A DNA stretch of 64,000 nt from Actinacidiphila acididurans. Its GTDB lineage: Bacteria; Actinomycetota; Actinomycetes; Streptomycetales; Streptomycetaceae. A program made the position numbers and the translations under genes. Location: contig NZ_JADKYB010000001.1 of the NCBI RefSeq assembly GCF_016918855.1, positions 186,001 to 250,000 of the forward strand, in the 5' to 3' direction. Under the pieces are notes generated by a model. The model made no database searches, was not told the DNA's origin, and worked only from the letters and a program-made list of their open reading frames with translations. The number at the start of each line of letters is the position of its first letter. Position 1 is the stretch's first letter. Of this stretch, positions 8,500 to 17,519 are shown piece by piece.

Positions 8500-8970
8500 A
8501 TGAGTACGCCCGAAGCGCCCTGGCAGGCCGTACTGGACTCTGAGGGCTGCCCGTACACCGTCCACCAGCATGCCGCCGCGCACAGTGTCGCCGAGCGCCA
8601 AGCCCTGCCTTTCCCCTGGTCGCAGGCGGTGAAGACGCTAGCCTTCGCTACGTCGGGCTTCCCGCTGTTGCTCGTGGTGCTGCGGGCGGAGGATCGAGTG
8701 GACTTCGCCCGTCTGGCGACTCTTTCGGGCACTAGTCGTTCCCGGCTGCGCGCGGCGGACGCCGGCCTGCTCGCCGCGGAGGGCCTGGTGCCCGGGGGCG
8801 TCCCGCCGGTCAGCCACCGGCCCGGGGTGCCGTGCCTGATCGATGCCGCGGTCGCCAACCTGGACCGGCCCGTCTACTGCGGTGCCGGATCGGCCGACCG
8901 CACCCTCCAGATCAACTCCGCCGACCTGGCCCGCCTCCCCCGCGCTCAGGTGGGCGCCCTCTCCCGGTAG
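8500..8970 (+). CDS. YbaK/EbsC-family aminoacyl-tRNA deacylase-like protein
   Basis: 156 residues of the YbaK/ProX editing-domain fold, which hydrolyses mischarged aminoacyl-tRNA (for example Cys-tRNA-Pro). Visible features are YTVHQHAAAHSVAERQALP, the conserved KTLAFATSGFPLLLVVL region with the family lysine, and VPPVSHRPGVPCLID near residue 95-110. It starts at ATG after a GGTGA stretch. Length and order match free-standing YbaK-type proteins. It shares its upstream region with a divergent regulator. Substrate specificity cannot be told. Confidence 0.85.
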   Translation: MSTPEAPWQAVLDSEGCPYTVHQHAAAHSVAERQALPFPWSQAVKTLAFATSGFPLLLVVLRAEDRVDFARLATLSGTSRSRLRAADAGLLAAEGLVPGGVPPVSHRPGVPCLIDAAVANLDRPVYCGAGSADRTLQINSADLARLPRAQVGALSR

Positions 8971-9249
8971 CCGTCCCACCTGCGCGCCGGGCCCACCCCT
9001 CGTCACTGCTCACACCACCGCACCCCGCTGGGAAGCTACGTTCCCCGCCCGACCACGCACGCCACGGTCACAGGGCATGGCTCGCCCCTGGCGCCGGCGG
9101 ATGTGGTCAACTGCGCCGCATTCGCCAACAAACCCAACTGCAGCGGTGGCTCCATCACAGGCACGGGTGGGATCTCCACCTGCATCCCCGCACCCCCCCG
9201 TGTAGAAGTGATGGGAGTACCCACCGCCAGGCCAGGCAGGAAGAGTTGA

Positions 9250-9660
9250 ATGACTACTTTTGTCGCGTGTGACCAGGTTGCGGCCGACATCCTCGCGGGC
9301 CGCCTCACGGACGTCGATTTCCACGAGCGTATGACCAAGCGCAGCGCAACGTGGCAGATGGGCTTGCCCGATTTGATGCGGCACACACAGACGTTGACGG
9401 CCATTGCTTTACTCTCCGCCTACCCCACAGCGGAGCTGCCAACGGCCGGCGAAGCCGCCCGTACAGCGCTGGCAGTGCTCCGGGAGCGGAACCCGACTGA
9501 ACTCTTCGCCTCCATCCCTGCAGCCGTAGTGGAAACCGAACCAGAGATCAGGCGTCTGAGGACGATCTCGATAGGACTGACTGCCCGGTCGTCCCTGCTG
9601 CGGGAACGTATTGCTGAAACCGCGCGCAACTTCCTCGATCCTGACGCCCAGTACGGCTGA
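9250..9660 (+). CDS. Hypothetical protein (136 aa)
   Basis: Begins at ATG with CAGGAAGAG just upstream and reads as a soluble, helix-rich protein (ADILAGRLTDVDFHERMTKR; ARTALAVLRERNPTELFASI; RSSLLRERIAETARNFLDP). I do not recognise the family. An open frame without a clear start runs from about 9001 and stops (TGA 9247-9249) exactly at this ATG; it carries four Cys, but the lack of a start makes it doubtful. Confidence 0.55.
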   Translation: MTTFVACDQVAADILAGRLTDVDFHERMTKRSATWQMGLPDLMRHTQTLTAIALLSAYPTAELPTAGEAARTALAVLRERNPTELFASIPAAVVETEPEIRRLRTISIGLTARSSLLRERIAETARNFLDPDAQYG

Positions 9661-10034
9661 GCTTTCCCGGCCCTATCACCTGTTGGGCCCGGGTACCGGG
9701 CCCAGCAGGTGCCTAACAAGGCGTGCCGGGCGTCGGCCGCGTGGTTGCAGGACGCCGCTGAGGGCGCGGCGGTCGCCGGTGATGGCGCATCGGCGGTCGG
9801 CGAGGAGTTCGTGCGGGTCGGTTCCGATGTCGTCGGCGAAGCGGTCCGGGCCGTGCTGGAGGGCCTGGGTGTCGGACAGGTAGCCCGGGGGCGATCTGGA
9901 GGGCGAAATGCCCGAGCTGCTCGCTCGAAGTCGTTCGCCAGCCGGCGCTTTTTGGGCGGGGGCGATCCGGAAAGTACCTCCAGACCGGCTGGCACCGGCC
10001 GCGTCACGGATCGCTTGAGCGGCTGTGTCGCTGT
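9661..10034. other. Degenerate sequence, no supported gene
   Basis: A minus-strand frame reads GYLSDTQALQHGPDRFADDI and DPHELLADRRCAITGDRRAL at about 9880-9740. This looks like the end of a real protein, but it lacks a plausible N-terminus and I cannot name it. Probably a remnant next to the oxidoreductase gene. Confidence 0.35.
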
Positions 10035-11003
10035 TCACGGGATGAGGAGCAGTTTGCCGGTGGTGCGCCGGTTCTGCAGGTCGTCGTGGGCGCGGGCGAC
10101 CTGCTCCAGCGGGTATCGGGCCCCGATGCTCACCTCGAGTTCGCCGGTGCTGATCCATGTGAACAGGTCCTTGACGCGGCCGGCGAATTCGTCGGGGGTC
10201 TGCAGGTAGCTGGGCGGGTTGGGGTTGGTGACGAACAGCGACCCGTTTGTGTTCAGCTCCATGAGGTTGAAGGGGGGCACGGGCCCGCTGGACGTGCCGT
10301 ACTGGATGAGCATGCCGCGCGGGCGCAGTACCTGGAGTCCGCCGGCGAAGGTGTCCTTGCCGACGCCGTCGTAGACGACGTCGACACCGCGGCCGCCGAG
10401 GAGTTCGAGAGTGGCGGCGGCGAAGTCCGCGGTGCTGTAGTTGATGACGTGGTCCGAGCCGTTGGCGCGGGCGATGGCGGCTTTCTCCTCGGTGGACACG
10501 GTGGCGATGACGCGCCCGCCACGCAGCTTGATGATCTGGGTGAGCAGCTGTCCGACGCCGCCGGCGGCGGCGTGGACGAGCGCGGTCTGTCCGGGCCGCA
10601 CAGGCCAGGTCGAGCAGGCGAGGTAGTGGGCGGTGACGCCTTGCAGCATCGCCGCGGCGGCGGTCTCGTCGGTGATGTCGTCGGGCACCGCGACGGCGGA
10701 GGCGGCTGGGACGATCGCCTCGTCGGCGTAGCTGCCGCTCAGCCCGAACCAGGCGATGCGGTCGCCGGGGGCGTACTGGCGGACGCCATCGCCGACCGCG
10801 GTGACGGTTCCCGCTGCTTCCCCGCCCAGGGCGTAGGGCAGCTCGACCGGGAATGACCCTCGGCGGTGGTCGACGTCAAGGTAATTGACACCGGCGGCGG
10901 CGATCCGCACGAGCAGTTCGCCGGGGCCGGGCACCGGGGTTTCCCGCTCGACGAGAGTCAGCACGTCCGGTCCTCCGGTGTGGTCGAGCTCGATGCGACG
11001 CAT
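10035..11003 (-). CDS. Zinc-independent NADPH:quinone oxidoreductase (zeta-crystallin type MDR)
   Basis: 322 residues of the medium-chain dehydrogenase/reductase superfamily. The N-terminal GroES-like domain has GPGELLVRIAAAGVNYLDVD. The NADPH-binding motif AAGGVGQ is at about residues 146-152, followed by VDVVYDGVGKDTF and the C-terminal GKLLLIP. Zinc-ligand cysteines are absent, as in quinone oxidoreductases. The reaction is one-electron or hydride reduction of quinones by NADPH. Start ATG 11003 is preceded by a perfect AAGGAG, and longer frames lack this. It is downstream of the MFS/TetR genes on the same strand with a 310-nt gap, so co-regulation is possible but not shown. Confidence 0.9.
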   Translation of the reverse strand: MRRIELDHTGGPDVLTLVERETPVPGPGELLVRIAAAGVNYLDVDHRRGSFPVELPYALGGEAAGTVTAVGDGVRQYAPGDRIAWFGLSGSYADEAIVPAASAVAVPDDITDETAAAAMLQGVTAHYLACSTWPVRPGQTALVHAAAGGVGQLLTQIIKLRGGRVIATVSTEEKAAIARANGSDHVINYSTADFAAATLELLGGRGVDVVYDGVGKDTFAGGLQVLRPRGMLIQYGTSSGPVPPFNLMELNTNGSLFVTNPNPPSYLQTPDEFAGRVKDLFTWISTGELEVSIGARYPLEQVARAHDDLQNRRTTGKLLLIP

Positions 11004-11312
11004 TTGGTATCTCCTTGGTGAGGCGGCCTTGGCCGGGCCGCAGAGTGTGGATCTTTGTGGTGGGGGAGGGCCGGCTACCGGTGGTGCGCCCCACCGTCGA
11101 CGGCCCGGGTGCCGTGGTGGGCGGCGATGACGGCCACCCGGGTCACGGGGAGGCGATCGGCCGACGAGGGCGCGCGCTTTCCAGGGCCTGGGCCAGGACG
11201 CGCCCGGCGCGCGCGGGCGCCAGAAGGGGATGGTCGTCGAAGCAGGCGAGGAGAGCCTGTTTTCCCGGCTCACGATCACTTCGCGTCCCCGGCCGGCCTG
11301 CCGCCGGGAGGG
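11004..11312. other. Intergenic region, nothing recognised
   Basis: About 300 nt between the MFS stop and the oxidoreductase ribosome site. Short frames here are shadows. It should contain the oxidoreductase promoter, but no clear -35/-10 pair stands out. Confidence 0.4.
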
Positions 11313-12761
11313 TCATGGCTTGGCGGGGACCTGCCCTGCCGCCGTGGCCGGGGCCGGGGCGGACTCGGATCGGGCCGCATCGCTGCGTCGCAGCAGCGGG
11401 AGGCAGGTGAACGCGCCCGCGAGCGACAGCGCCGCCGACCACCACCAGGCCTGGGTGAAGCGGTCGAGGGCGGCACGGTCGATCCGCGAGGAGCCGATGA
11501 CGACGACCAGGACCGCGACGCCGAGCGTCAGGCCGATCTGCCGGTTCATCTGGACGACGGCGCTGCCGGTGGAGGTCTGGTGGCGGGCCAGGCCGCTGGT
11601 CGCCGCACCGACGAGGGTCGGTGTCCACAGGCCGACGCCGGCGCCGCAGAGAATCCAGCCGGGCAGGACCTCGGCGTAGTCCGGGCGTGCGCCCAGCGAC
11701 GTTCCGATCAGTACGGCGCCGGTGCCGAGCGCGATCCCGCCGATCGCGGCGACCAGGCCGGCCGGGAGCTTGGAGGTGTAGCGGCGCAGGCCGAGCGAGG
11801 TCACCGAGACCATGACCGGTCCGGGCGAGATGGCCAGGCCGGTGCGGATCGCCGACCAGCCCCAGCCTTCCTGCATCCAGAACACCAGGCCGAGCAGTTG
11901 CAGGCCGAAGGCCAGGGAGAGCATGAACGCGCCGATGTTGGCCCAGGTGAAGGTACGGTCCCTGAACAGCGTGAGGTCGATGACCGGAGAGCTCGCAAGG
12001 GCCGAGCGCAGCACGGCCGCGGCGAGTGCGAGGGCCGCGACCATGAACGCGCCGACGATCGAGCCGCTGCCCCATCCCCAGGCCGGTCCCTGGACCAGCG
12101 CGAGGGTCAGCGCGCCGATCCCGGTCATCAGGAACGCGCCGCCCAGTAGGTCCGGTATGCGGGTCTCGGTGCTGTGCCGGGGGTCGGGCGCCGTCCTCAT
12201 TGCCATGCCGAGCGCGGCCAGCGCGATGGGCACGTTGACGATGAAGATCCACCGCCACGACGCTTCGACCAGCAGGCCGCCCAGTGTCGGGCCGGCTGAC
12301 GCGCCGAGCGAGCCGCTGATCGCCCAGACCTGGATCGACCGGGCGATGCGCTCCCTCGGCATGCCGTTGAGGATCAGGGCGAGGCTGGTCGGCATGATGG
12401 CGGCCGCGCCGACCGCCTGGACGCAGCGCAGCAGCACCAGCAGCCACACATTGCCGCACAGGGCCGCGCCCAGGCTGCCGGCGCCGAAGACCGCCAGGCC
12501 GAACAGGAAGGTCCCCTTCACGCCGTAGCGGTCGGCGAGCCGGCCCGCGGGGACCAGCAGCGCTGCGAAAACGATCGCGTACGCGTTGAGGATCCAGCTC
12601 AGGTCCGCGAGTGAACTGTGGTGCAGGGCCGCACCGATGGGCCGCAGCCCGACGTTGACGATGAACACGTCCAGCGTGGTCATGAAGGTGGCCGTGGACA
12701 GGACGGCGAGCAGGACAGCGGGGTGGCGGTGACGGGACCGCCGATCAGGGGGTTCAGTCAT
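11313..12761 (-). CDS. MFS drug exporter, DHA2 (EmrB/QacA) family
   Basis: 482 residues from ATG 12761 (ATG 12767, two codons earlier, is equally possible). Twelve to fourteen hydrophobic segments are visible. Motif A appears as GRLADRYGVKGTF, the drug-antiporter motif C as GASAGPTLGGLL, and the first membrane helix as TFMTTLDVFIVNVGLRPIGA. Family members export drugs or biocides in exchange for protons. The TetR gene lies immediately upstream on the same strand, and a 5-6-5 palindrome (12928-12943) sits in the 230-nt gap, which suggests direct repression by that TetR. The C-terminal tail is basic and Pro/Ala-rich. Confidence 0.9.
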   Translation of the reverse strand: MTEPPDRRSRHRHPAVLLAVLSTATFMTTLDVFIVNVGLRPIGAALHHSSLADLSWILNAYAIVFAALLVPAGRLADRYGVKGTFLFGLAVFGAGSLGAALCGNVWLLVLLRCVQAVGAAAIMPTSLALILNGMPRERIARSIQVWAISGSLGASAGPTLGGLLVEASWRWIFIVNVPIALAALGMAMRTAPDPRHSTETRIPDLLGGAFLMTGIGALTLALVQGPAWGWGSGSIVGAFMVAALALAAAVLRSALASSPVIDLTLFRDRTFTWANIGAFMLSLAFGLQLLGLVFWMQEGWGWSAIRTGLAISPGPVMVSVTSLGLRRYTSKLPAGLVAAIGGIALGTGAVLIGTSLGARPDYAEVLPGWILCGAGVGLWTPTLVGAATSGLARHQTSTGSAVVQMNRQIGLTLGVAVLVVVIGSSRIDRAALDRFTQAWWWSAALSLAGAFTCLPLLRRSDAARSESAPAPATAAGQVPAKP

Positions 12762-12927
12762 GAGCATGCTTTCGTGAGCGGTTGCACGCGCTTTCGCGGA
12801 CCGGGCCCGGCGCGCAAGGGCGGCCGATTGCGGGCGCCGGATCATGGCCCGGAGCCGGCCGCCTTGCTCCCGGGCTCGCAGCCCGGCCGCGTGGTCAGGG
12901 GGCGGCTGAGTCGCCTTCCTCCCCTAC

Positions 12928-12943
12928 TATGTAGGTCAACATA
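12928..12943. promoter_or_regulatory. Probable TetR operator upstream of the MFS gene
   Basis: TATGT-N6-ACATA is a perfect inverted repeat in the promoter region of the minus-strand MFS gene. A second site of the same architecture (TATGC-N6-GCATA) lies in front of the tetR gene at 13619-13634. The shared TATG half site and identical 5-6-5 spacing support one regulator binding both. Confidence 0.55.
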
Positions 12944-12989
12944 CATATTTCAAGGAGGTGCGCCAACACACCCCCTGCCGTGGCCGCGC

Positions 12990-13595
12990 TCAGCCGTGCC
13001 TGCGGGCGGCGCCCTTCGGGGACACGCTCGCCGCGTGAGTGAGGAGCGCGTCGCGCACGGAGTCGAAGGGGGTGGGGCTGTGCAGGGCGCGTGCTGTGAT
13101 CATCGCGCCCTCGACGCCCGCGATGACGGCGCCGGCCAGCGAGCGGGCCGCGGCCCGCTCGACACCGAAGACGACGAAGTGGAAGGCGAGGCGGTCGGTC
13201 ATCTCGGAGAACGCGCGCCGGCCCGTCTCGCCGATCTCCTCCGCCTCCTGCCCGGCGCCCTCGGTGACCAGCGGCGCCACACCGCAACCGCGCCCGTAGC
13301 CGCTGGCCACCATGCCGTCGCGGCCCATATCGACGTAGCGCTCGATCAGTCCTGCCGTGCAGCCCGTCTCCTGTGCGGCGCGGTCGATGATCTCGACCTG
13401 CTCGTGCGCATGGGCTTCGGCCGCCTCTATCACCAGCTGCGTCTTGCCGCCGGGGAAGTGGAAGTACACCGAGCCGCGCGGTGCGTCGCTGAGCTTGAGC
13501 ACGTCGGAGAAGGCCGTTGCGTGGTAGCCGCGCTCCCGGATGAGCTGCTTCGCCGCCTGCACCATCTTCCGCCTGGTGTCCGATCGCTGCCCCAC
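12990..13595 (-). CDS. TetR-family repressor (LmrA/YxaF-like)
   Basis: 201 residues. The N-terminal HTH contains TAFSDVLKLSDAPRGSVYFH, typical of the LmrA/YxaF/QacR-like branch whose genes control multidrug exporters and small dehydrogenases. The C-terminal ligand domain has CGVAPLV and a long helical region. It precedes the MFS exporter on the same strand and diverges from the tautomerase-SnoaL gene. Palindromes flank it on both sides, so it probably represses itself, the exporter and the divergent gene. The inducing ligand is unknown. Confidence 0.88.
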   Translation of the reverse strand: MGQRSDTRRKMVQAAKQLIRERGYHATAFSDVLKLSDAPRGSVYFHFPGGKTQLVIEAAEAHAHEQVEIIDRAAQETGCTAGLIERYVDMGRDGMVASGYGRGCGVAPLVTEGAGQEAEEIGETGRRAFSEMTDRLAFHFVVFGVERAAARSLAGAVIAGVEGAMITARALHSPTPFDSVRDALLTHAASVSPKGAARRHG

Positions 13596-13618
13596 GTTGC
13601 AACTCCCTCTTCGATATG

Positions 13619-13634
13619 TATGCTGGCTTGCATA
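13619..13634. promoter_or_regulatory. Probable TetR operator in the divergent intergenic region
   Basis: TATGC-N6-GCATA perfect inverted repeat, embedded in an AT-rich patch unusual for this genome, between the divergent tetR (start 13595) and tautomerase-SnoaL (start 13707) genes. It matches the site at 12928-12943 in spacing and half-site. Confidence 0.55.
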
Positions 13635-13706
13635 ATATCGGATCGCGACGACCGAGCCAACAGGCCGAGCGCCGACCCCGGACCGGTTCCGGACAGGAGT
13701 CCCCTC

Positions 13707-14534
13707 ATGCCTTTCGTCGACATCTCACTCGCCCGCGGTAAGTCGCCTGAGTACCTGCGCGCCGTCTCGCGCGCGGTGCACGACGCGCTGGTCGCTGAGC
13801 TGAGGATGAAGCCTGACGACGACTTCCAGCTCATCCACCAGCACAACCAGGACGAGATGGTCTTCCACCGCACGTTCCGCGGCGGCCCGCGCAGCGACGA
13901 CTGGCTCGTCGTGCGTGTCACCGACGGGCTTGATCGCGGCAAACGGGCCAAGCGCCGCTTTTACCGGACACTGGTCCGCCTGCTCCAGGAGGGCCCCGGG
14001 GTCCGGCCCGAGGACGTGTTCGTGATGATGACGCGGTCGGGCCCGGAGGACTTCTCCTTCGCCGGCGGCGTCATCGCAACCGACGTCGGCGCAGCCGAGA
14101 CGCTGGACGCCGCCGCCGAAAACCCCGGCGCCCGCGCGGCCTACACCACCGCCGAGATGACCTACGCCCTCACCGACCTGTTCGAGCGCCGCGACCTCAG
14201 CCGCATCCGGCCGATGCTCCGTGGCGACATCGTCCTCAGCCTGCCTTCCTCACTGCCCTACGGCGGCGAGTTCACCGGCCTCGAATGGTTCGAGAAGCTG
14301 CTCACCGGCACGCCCGGCGGCGATGAGGTGTTCGAGTCCTTCACCATCCACGTCGATCAGGTCATCGAAGCTGACGGGCACCTCGTCGTCCAGCTCACCA
14401 ACACTGTCGTCCCCAAGGCGACCGGCAAGCCCGGGGTCATCCGCAACCTGTGGCTGTTCGAGGTCACCGCCGGGCGCTTCACCAGCGCCCGGCTCTACGC
14501 GGACACCGCCGCCGTTGCCGGCCTCGCCGGCTGA
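13707..14534 (+). CDS. Tautomerase-SnoaL-like fusion protein
   Basis: 275 residues. The first about 125 residues are a tautomerase_2-type 4-oxalocrotonate tautomerase domain: Pro2 follows the initiator Met (MPFVDISLARGKS), which would be the catalytic N-terminal proline, and PEDVFVMMTRSGPEDFSF closes the domain. From about residue 145 a SnoaL-like (NTF2 fold) domain follows: ALTDLFERRDLSRI, GLEWFEKLLTG and VIRNLWLFEVTAGRF. Such domains bind small hydrophobic or polyketide-like molecules. ATG 13707 has ACAGGAG upstream. It is divergent from the tetR/exporter pair and shares the operator at 13619-13634. This could be a detoxification unit for a reactive carbonyl compound (inference). Confidence 0.82.
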   Translation: MPFVDISLARGKSPEYLRAVSRAVHDALVAELRMKPDDDFQLIHQHNQDEMVFHRTFRGGPRSDDWLVVRVTDGLDRGKRAKRRFYRTLVRLLQEGPGVRPEDVFVMMTRSGPEDFSFAGGVIATDVGAAETLDAAAENPGARAAYTTAEMTYALTDLFERRDLSRIRPMLRGDIVLSLPSSLPYGGEFTGLEWFEKLLTGTPGGDEVFESFTIHVDQVIEADGHLVVQLTNTVVPKATGKPGVIRNLWLFEVTAGRFTSARLYADTAAVAGLAG

Positions 14535-14841
14535 CGCAAGCCGCTGCGCCGCCGTGACCGGCCTTGCCAGCCGGACGGGATACGGGCGTGTATCAAGGCC
14601 ATCGACCTGTGCCACACCTGCATGCCCAGCGCGGCGAACGCCCGCTCGGCATGCAGCCGATGATCCCGGGGGCTGCGGGCCGGAATCCTGCCGCTCCAGC
14701 AGCGCCTCGTACGACGCCGCCCGGTCTTCAGGCCCTGCGTCAGCGCCGACCGGCCGGGTCACGAGGCGGCGCGCCGCACACGGGCTGCCTGCCGTGCCCG
14801 GCTCTCTGTCAACCCCACATGCTTCCCCGGAGGGTGAGACT
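14535..14841. other. Intergenic region, no supported gene
   Basis: About 300 nt between the fusion gene and the DUF1330 gene. A minus-strand frame overlapping it has no recognisable product, and no repeats or promoter motifs stand out. Confidence 0.4.
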
Positions 14842-15132
14842 GTGACCGCATACGTGATCAGCGAGGCATACGTGCGCGATCCCGAGCTGACGGCGCACTA
14901 CGCCGCCCTGGCCTCAGCCGCGATAGCCCAGTACGGCGGCACCTACCTCGTCCAAGGCGACCGCCCCACCGCGGCTGAGGGACGCTGGCCGGAAGACGAA
15001 CGGCTGATCATCCTGCGGTTCCCGACGATGCAAGCCGCCCGCGCCTGGTACGACTCACCGGAATACGCGCACGCGCGCGCCATCAAACCAGACGCCCTCG
15101 AACGCCGGCTCCTGTTCACCGAGGGGCCCTAG
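14842..15132 (+). CDS. DUF1330 domain protein
   Basis: 96 residues, GTG start after CCGGAGGGTGAGA. It has the family pattern: AYVISEAYVRDPELTAHYAA, YGGTYLVQGDRP, RLIILRFPTMQAARAWYDSP and YAHARAIKP. DUF1330 proteins are small dimeric alpha-beta-barrel proteins of unknown function. It stands alone between two regulator-enzyme units, facing the amidase stop convergently. Confidence 0.88.
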   Translation: MTAYVISEAYVRDPELTAHYAALASAAIAQYGGTYLVQGDRPTAAEGRWPEDERLIILRFPTMQAARAWYDSPEYAHARAIKPDALERRLLFTEGP

Positions 15133-15232
15133 GCACGATTCGTCGCTGTTCCGCCGGCCTCCCGTGGACCGGGCCGGGCGACAGGCGTACCTGACACCGC
15201 TGTCGCCCGGCCCCCGGGGCTCTTCCCGTCCG

Positions 15233-16639
15233 TCAGATGGCGGGGCGCTGGTCGCGGACCGGGCTCAGGGTTTCCAGCAGCGAGGCGACGTGGAGGATCG
15301 TCGACTCCGCGTACAGGTTGGCGGCCAGTTGCACGCCGATGGGCATGCCGTCGCTGCTCGTGCCGAACCGCATCGCCAGGGCCGGCAGTCCCGTGAGGTT
15401 GAACGGGACGGTCGTCGAACTCACATGGAAGGCGCTGACCACCTGGCCGTTCAGAGTGAACTCCCCGAGCCCGTGCTCGTGTGCGGGGATCGTGGTCACC
15501 GGGAGCAGCAGGACGTCGTACTGGTGGAAGAACTCCGCGAAACCGTCCCGGAGCCGTTCGACGCCCTGTTCGGCGCGGATGAAGTCCTCCATCGACGTGT
15601 CAGGCATGCCGGCCAGGAACGTGGAGTAGCTGAACATCTGATCTTCGTGTCCCTCGGTGACCTGCCGGAAGGCCGGCTTGACCTCCATGACGTTCAGCTT
15701 GGTCCAGATGTCGAGGGGGTTGTCCCGCTCAAGAGCCGGGATGTGCACGGCGTCGACCTGGGCTCCCGCTGCCCGTAGGGCTTCGGCGGCTGCCTGTACG
15801 GTGGCCGCGACCTCTGTGTCGGTCGGGCCGAGTCCCGAGTCGACCAGCCAGCCCACGCGCACAGGCCGGTCGGGAGAGGCACCCAGGCCGGTGTCGAATT
15901 CCCGCGTGGTGGTGGAGAAGCCGTCGGCGCCGTCCGGGCCGGTCAGCAGGGAGTACGCCAGGGCCAGGTCGCGGATGCTGCGGGCCATGGGGCCGACGTG
16001 CCAGTTGCGGCGGGGCACACGCGGCCAGACGCCTGTCATCGGGATGCGTCCGTGCGTCGGCTTGAGGGACACGACACCGGTGTCGGCCGCCGGTCCGCGC
16101 ACCGAGATGGACAGGTCGGTCGCGAGTCCGAGGGGCGACATCCCCGCTGCGATCGCCGCGGACTCCCCGCCACTCGAACCGCCGGGTGAACGGTCGGGGT
16201 TCCAGGGGTTGTTCGTCCTGCCGGTCAGGAGGTTGTCGGACTCGATCCAGTACGAGAACTCCGGCAGGTTGGTCTTCGCCAGGAGGATCCCTCCGGCACC
16301 CTTCACACGCGCCACAGCGGTGGCGTCGGTATCCGGGACGCGGCCGGCGAAGATCGGCGAACCGCGCTGGGTGAGCACTCCGGCCGTGTCGAACGAGTCC
16401 TTGGCCGTGAAGGGCACACCGTGCAGCGGCCCCACCTCGACACCCGCCGCGAGCTGCTCGTCCGCCGCCCTGGCCGCGTCGAGCGCACCGTCGGCGAGCG
16501 TGACGATGGCGTTGACGGGCGCGTTGGTGGCCTGGATGCGGTCGAGGTGCGCCTGCACCACCTCCACCGAGGAAGCCTTCCCGGTACGGATCAGCTCGGC
16601 GAGCTCGGTCGCATCGGAATGGATGAAATCAGTACTCAT
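15233..16639 (-). CDS. Amidase signature family hydrolase (copy 1)
   Basis: 468 residues of the amidase signature family, which hydrolyses amides via a Ser-cisSer-Lys triad. Lys80 lies in VPFTAKDSF, the Ser-rich motif is PGGSSGGES around 152-160 (Ser155/156), and the nucleophile is probably Ser179 in SISVRGPA, where the usual GG before the Ser is replaced by SI. ATG 16639 has a strong AGGAGG site. It is very similar along its whole length to the amidase at 38153-39559, with the same residue positions. It lies downstream of a TetR gene with two operator-like palindromes just before the start, so expression is probably repressor-controlled. Substrate unknown. Confidence 0.92.
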   Translation of the reverse strand: MSTDFIHSDATELAELIRTGKASSVEVVQAHLDRIQATNAPVNAIVTLADGALDAARAADEQLAAGVEVGPLHGVPFTAKDSFDTAGVLTQRGSPIFAGRVPDTDATAVARVKGAGGILLAKTNLPEFSYWIESDNLLTGRTNNPWNPDRSPGGSSGGESAAIAAGMSPLGLATDLSISVRGPAADTGVVSLKPTHGRIPMTGVWPRVPRRNWHVGPMARSIRDLALAYSLLTGPDGADGFSTTTREFDTGLGASPDRPVRVGWLVDSGLGPTDTEVAATVQAAAEALRAAGAQVDAVHIPALERDNPLDIWTKLNVMEVKPAFRQVTEGHEDQMFSYSTFLAGMPDTSMEDFIRAEQGVERLRDGFAEFFHQYDVLLLPVTTIPAHEHGLGEFTLNGQVVSAFHVSSTTVPFNLTGLPALAMRFGTSSDGMPIGVQLAANLYAESTILHVASLLETLSPVRDQRPAI

Positions 16640-16650
16640 GATGTGCCTCC

Positions 16651-16683
16651 TAGACCGGTCTACTCCATTAGACCAGTCGACTA
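16651..16683. promoter_or_regulatory. Two TetR operator-like sites before amidase 1
   Basis: A perfect 12-nt palindrome TAGACCGGTCTA at 16651-16662 is followed by TAGACCAGTCGACTA at 16669-16683, which on the other strand differs by one base from the site upstream of the second TetR gene (37457-37471). The 12-mer is identical to the one before amidase 2 (38119-38130). Together they lie 12-45 nt upstream of the amidase start, ideal for repression. Confidence 0.7.
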
Positions 16684-16727
16684 GAAATGTGCACGCTGCT
16701 GCCCGCAGTGCGGGCGGCCGCTCCTTG

Positions 16728-17315
16728 TCAGACGTGCAGGATCCGGCGCGTGAGGGTCATGGCACGGTCCAATGGAGCGGGGCTGGCCTGTACTTTTGCC
16801 ATGATGCTCGCCCCGAGCCACAGGTCGTATAGGGCCTCGGCCGTCACCCTGGGGGTGTCGTCGACGGACACGGACCCGTCGGCGACGCCGTCGGTGATCA
16901 TTCGTTCCAGCCGGTCGGCGATGGCTGCGGTCCCGGCTTTCGTCGTCACGCGCATTGCTGCCGACAGATCGGCGATCTCCGCGCCCAACTTGACGACCAG
17001 GCAGCCGCCCTGGCAGTTGTCCGCCGCCTGTGTGTCGTAGAAGTACTGCCAGTACCGCATCAGGCGCTCCGCGGAGTTCAGCTCCGTGCTGGCGATGATG
17101 CCGTCCATGGTGGTGAAGTAGTCGTCGAAGTAACTCTTCATCATCGCCTCACCGAACGCGTCCTTGGAATCGAAGTAGTGGTAGAACGATCCCTTCGGAA
17201 CGCCGGCCTCGGCGAGCACCTCGTTTATGCCGACCGCGGCATACCCCTTGGCCACGATGATGCGCCGCGCGACATCAAGGAGACTCTGGCGTGTTTCCGC
17301 TCTGCTGACCGGCAT
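16728..17315 (-). CDS. TetR/AcrR-family repressor (copy 1 of TetR-amidase module)
   Basis: 195 residues. HTH region: [20 protein letters not shown], followed by [11 protein letters not shown], typical of the AcuR/NemR-like branch. [18 protein letters not shown] in the ligand domain contains two close cysteines that in related regulators respond to electrophiles; whether they do here is inference. The closest relative in the window is the TetR at 37484, similar throughout and linked to a second amidase. Palindromes occur both in front of this gene (17337-17351) and after it (16651-16683), suggesting control of itself and the amidase. Confidence 0.9.
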   Translation of the reverse strand: MPVSRAETRQSLLDVARRIIVAKGYAAVGINEVLAEAGVPKGSFYHYFDSKDAFGEAMMKSYFDDYFTTMDGIIASTELNSAERLMRYWQYFYDTQAADNCQGGCLVVKLGAEIADLSAAMRVTTKAGTAAIADRLERMITDGVADGSVSVDDTPRVTAEALYDLWLGASIMAKVQASPAPLDRAMTLTRRILHV

Positions 17316-17336
17316 GGCTTCACCGTAACAGAAAAG

Positions 17337-17351
17337 TGGACCGGTCGTCTA
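17337..17351. promoter_or_regulatory. TetR operator-like site upstream of tetR copy 1
   Basis: TGGACCGGTCGTCTA; the reverse complement TAGACGACCGGTCCA matches the TAGAC-N5-GTCTA pattern of 37457-37471 with two differences, and the palindrome at 39645-39659 with two at its ends. It lies 22 nt before the start codon, as expected for autorepression. Confidence 0.6.
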
Positions 17352-17519
17352 GAATCGGCGCCCGGCCGGTGACGTGCCGGTTCGCCGGGCCGCTCAGGCA
17401 GGGGAGGCGTCGCGGGTGCGACCGCTGTCCTGGTCGTCGGGGAGCAGGTGTGTGAGCAGGTCGGTTCGTCCGGTGGCGGTTCGTCCGGTGGCGGTGCGTC
17501 CTCGCCGCGTGATCAGCCC

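Noticed and set aside
12950-13038. AAGGAGGTG followed by a short plus-strand frame antisense to the tetR end.
   Set aside because: The start would lie within the ribosome site itself and the 26-codon product has no features.
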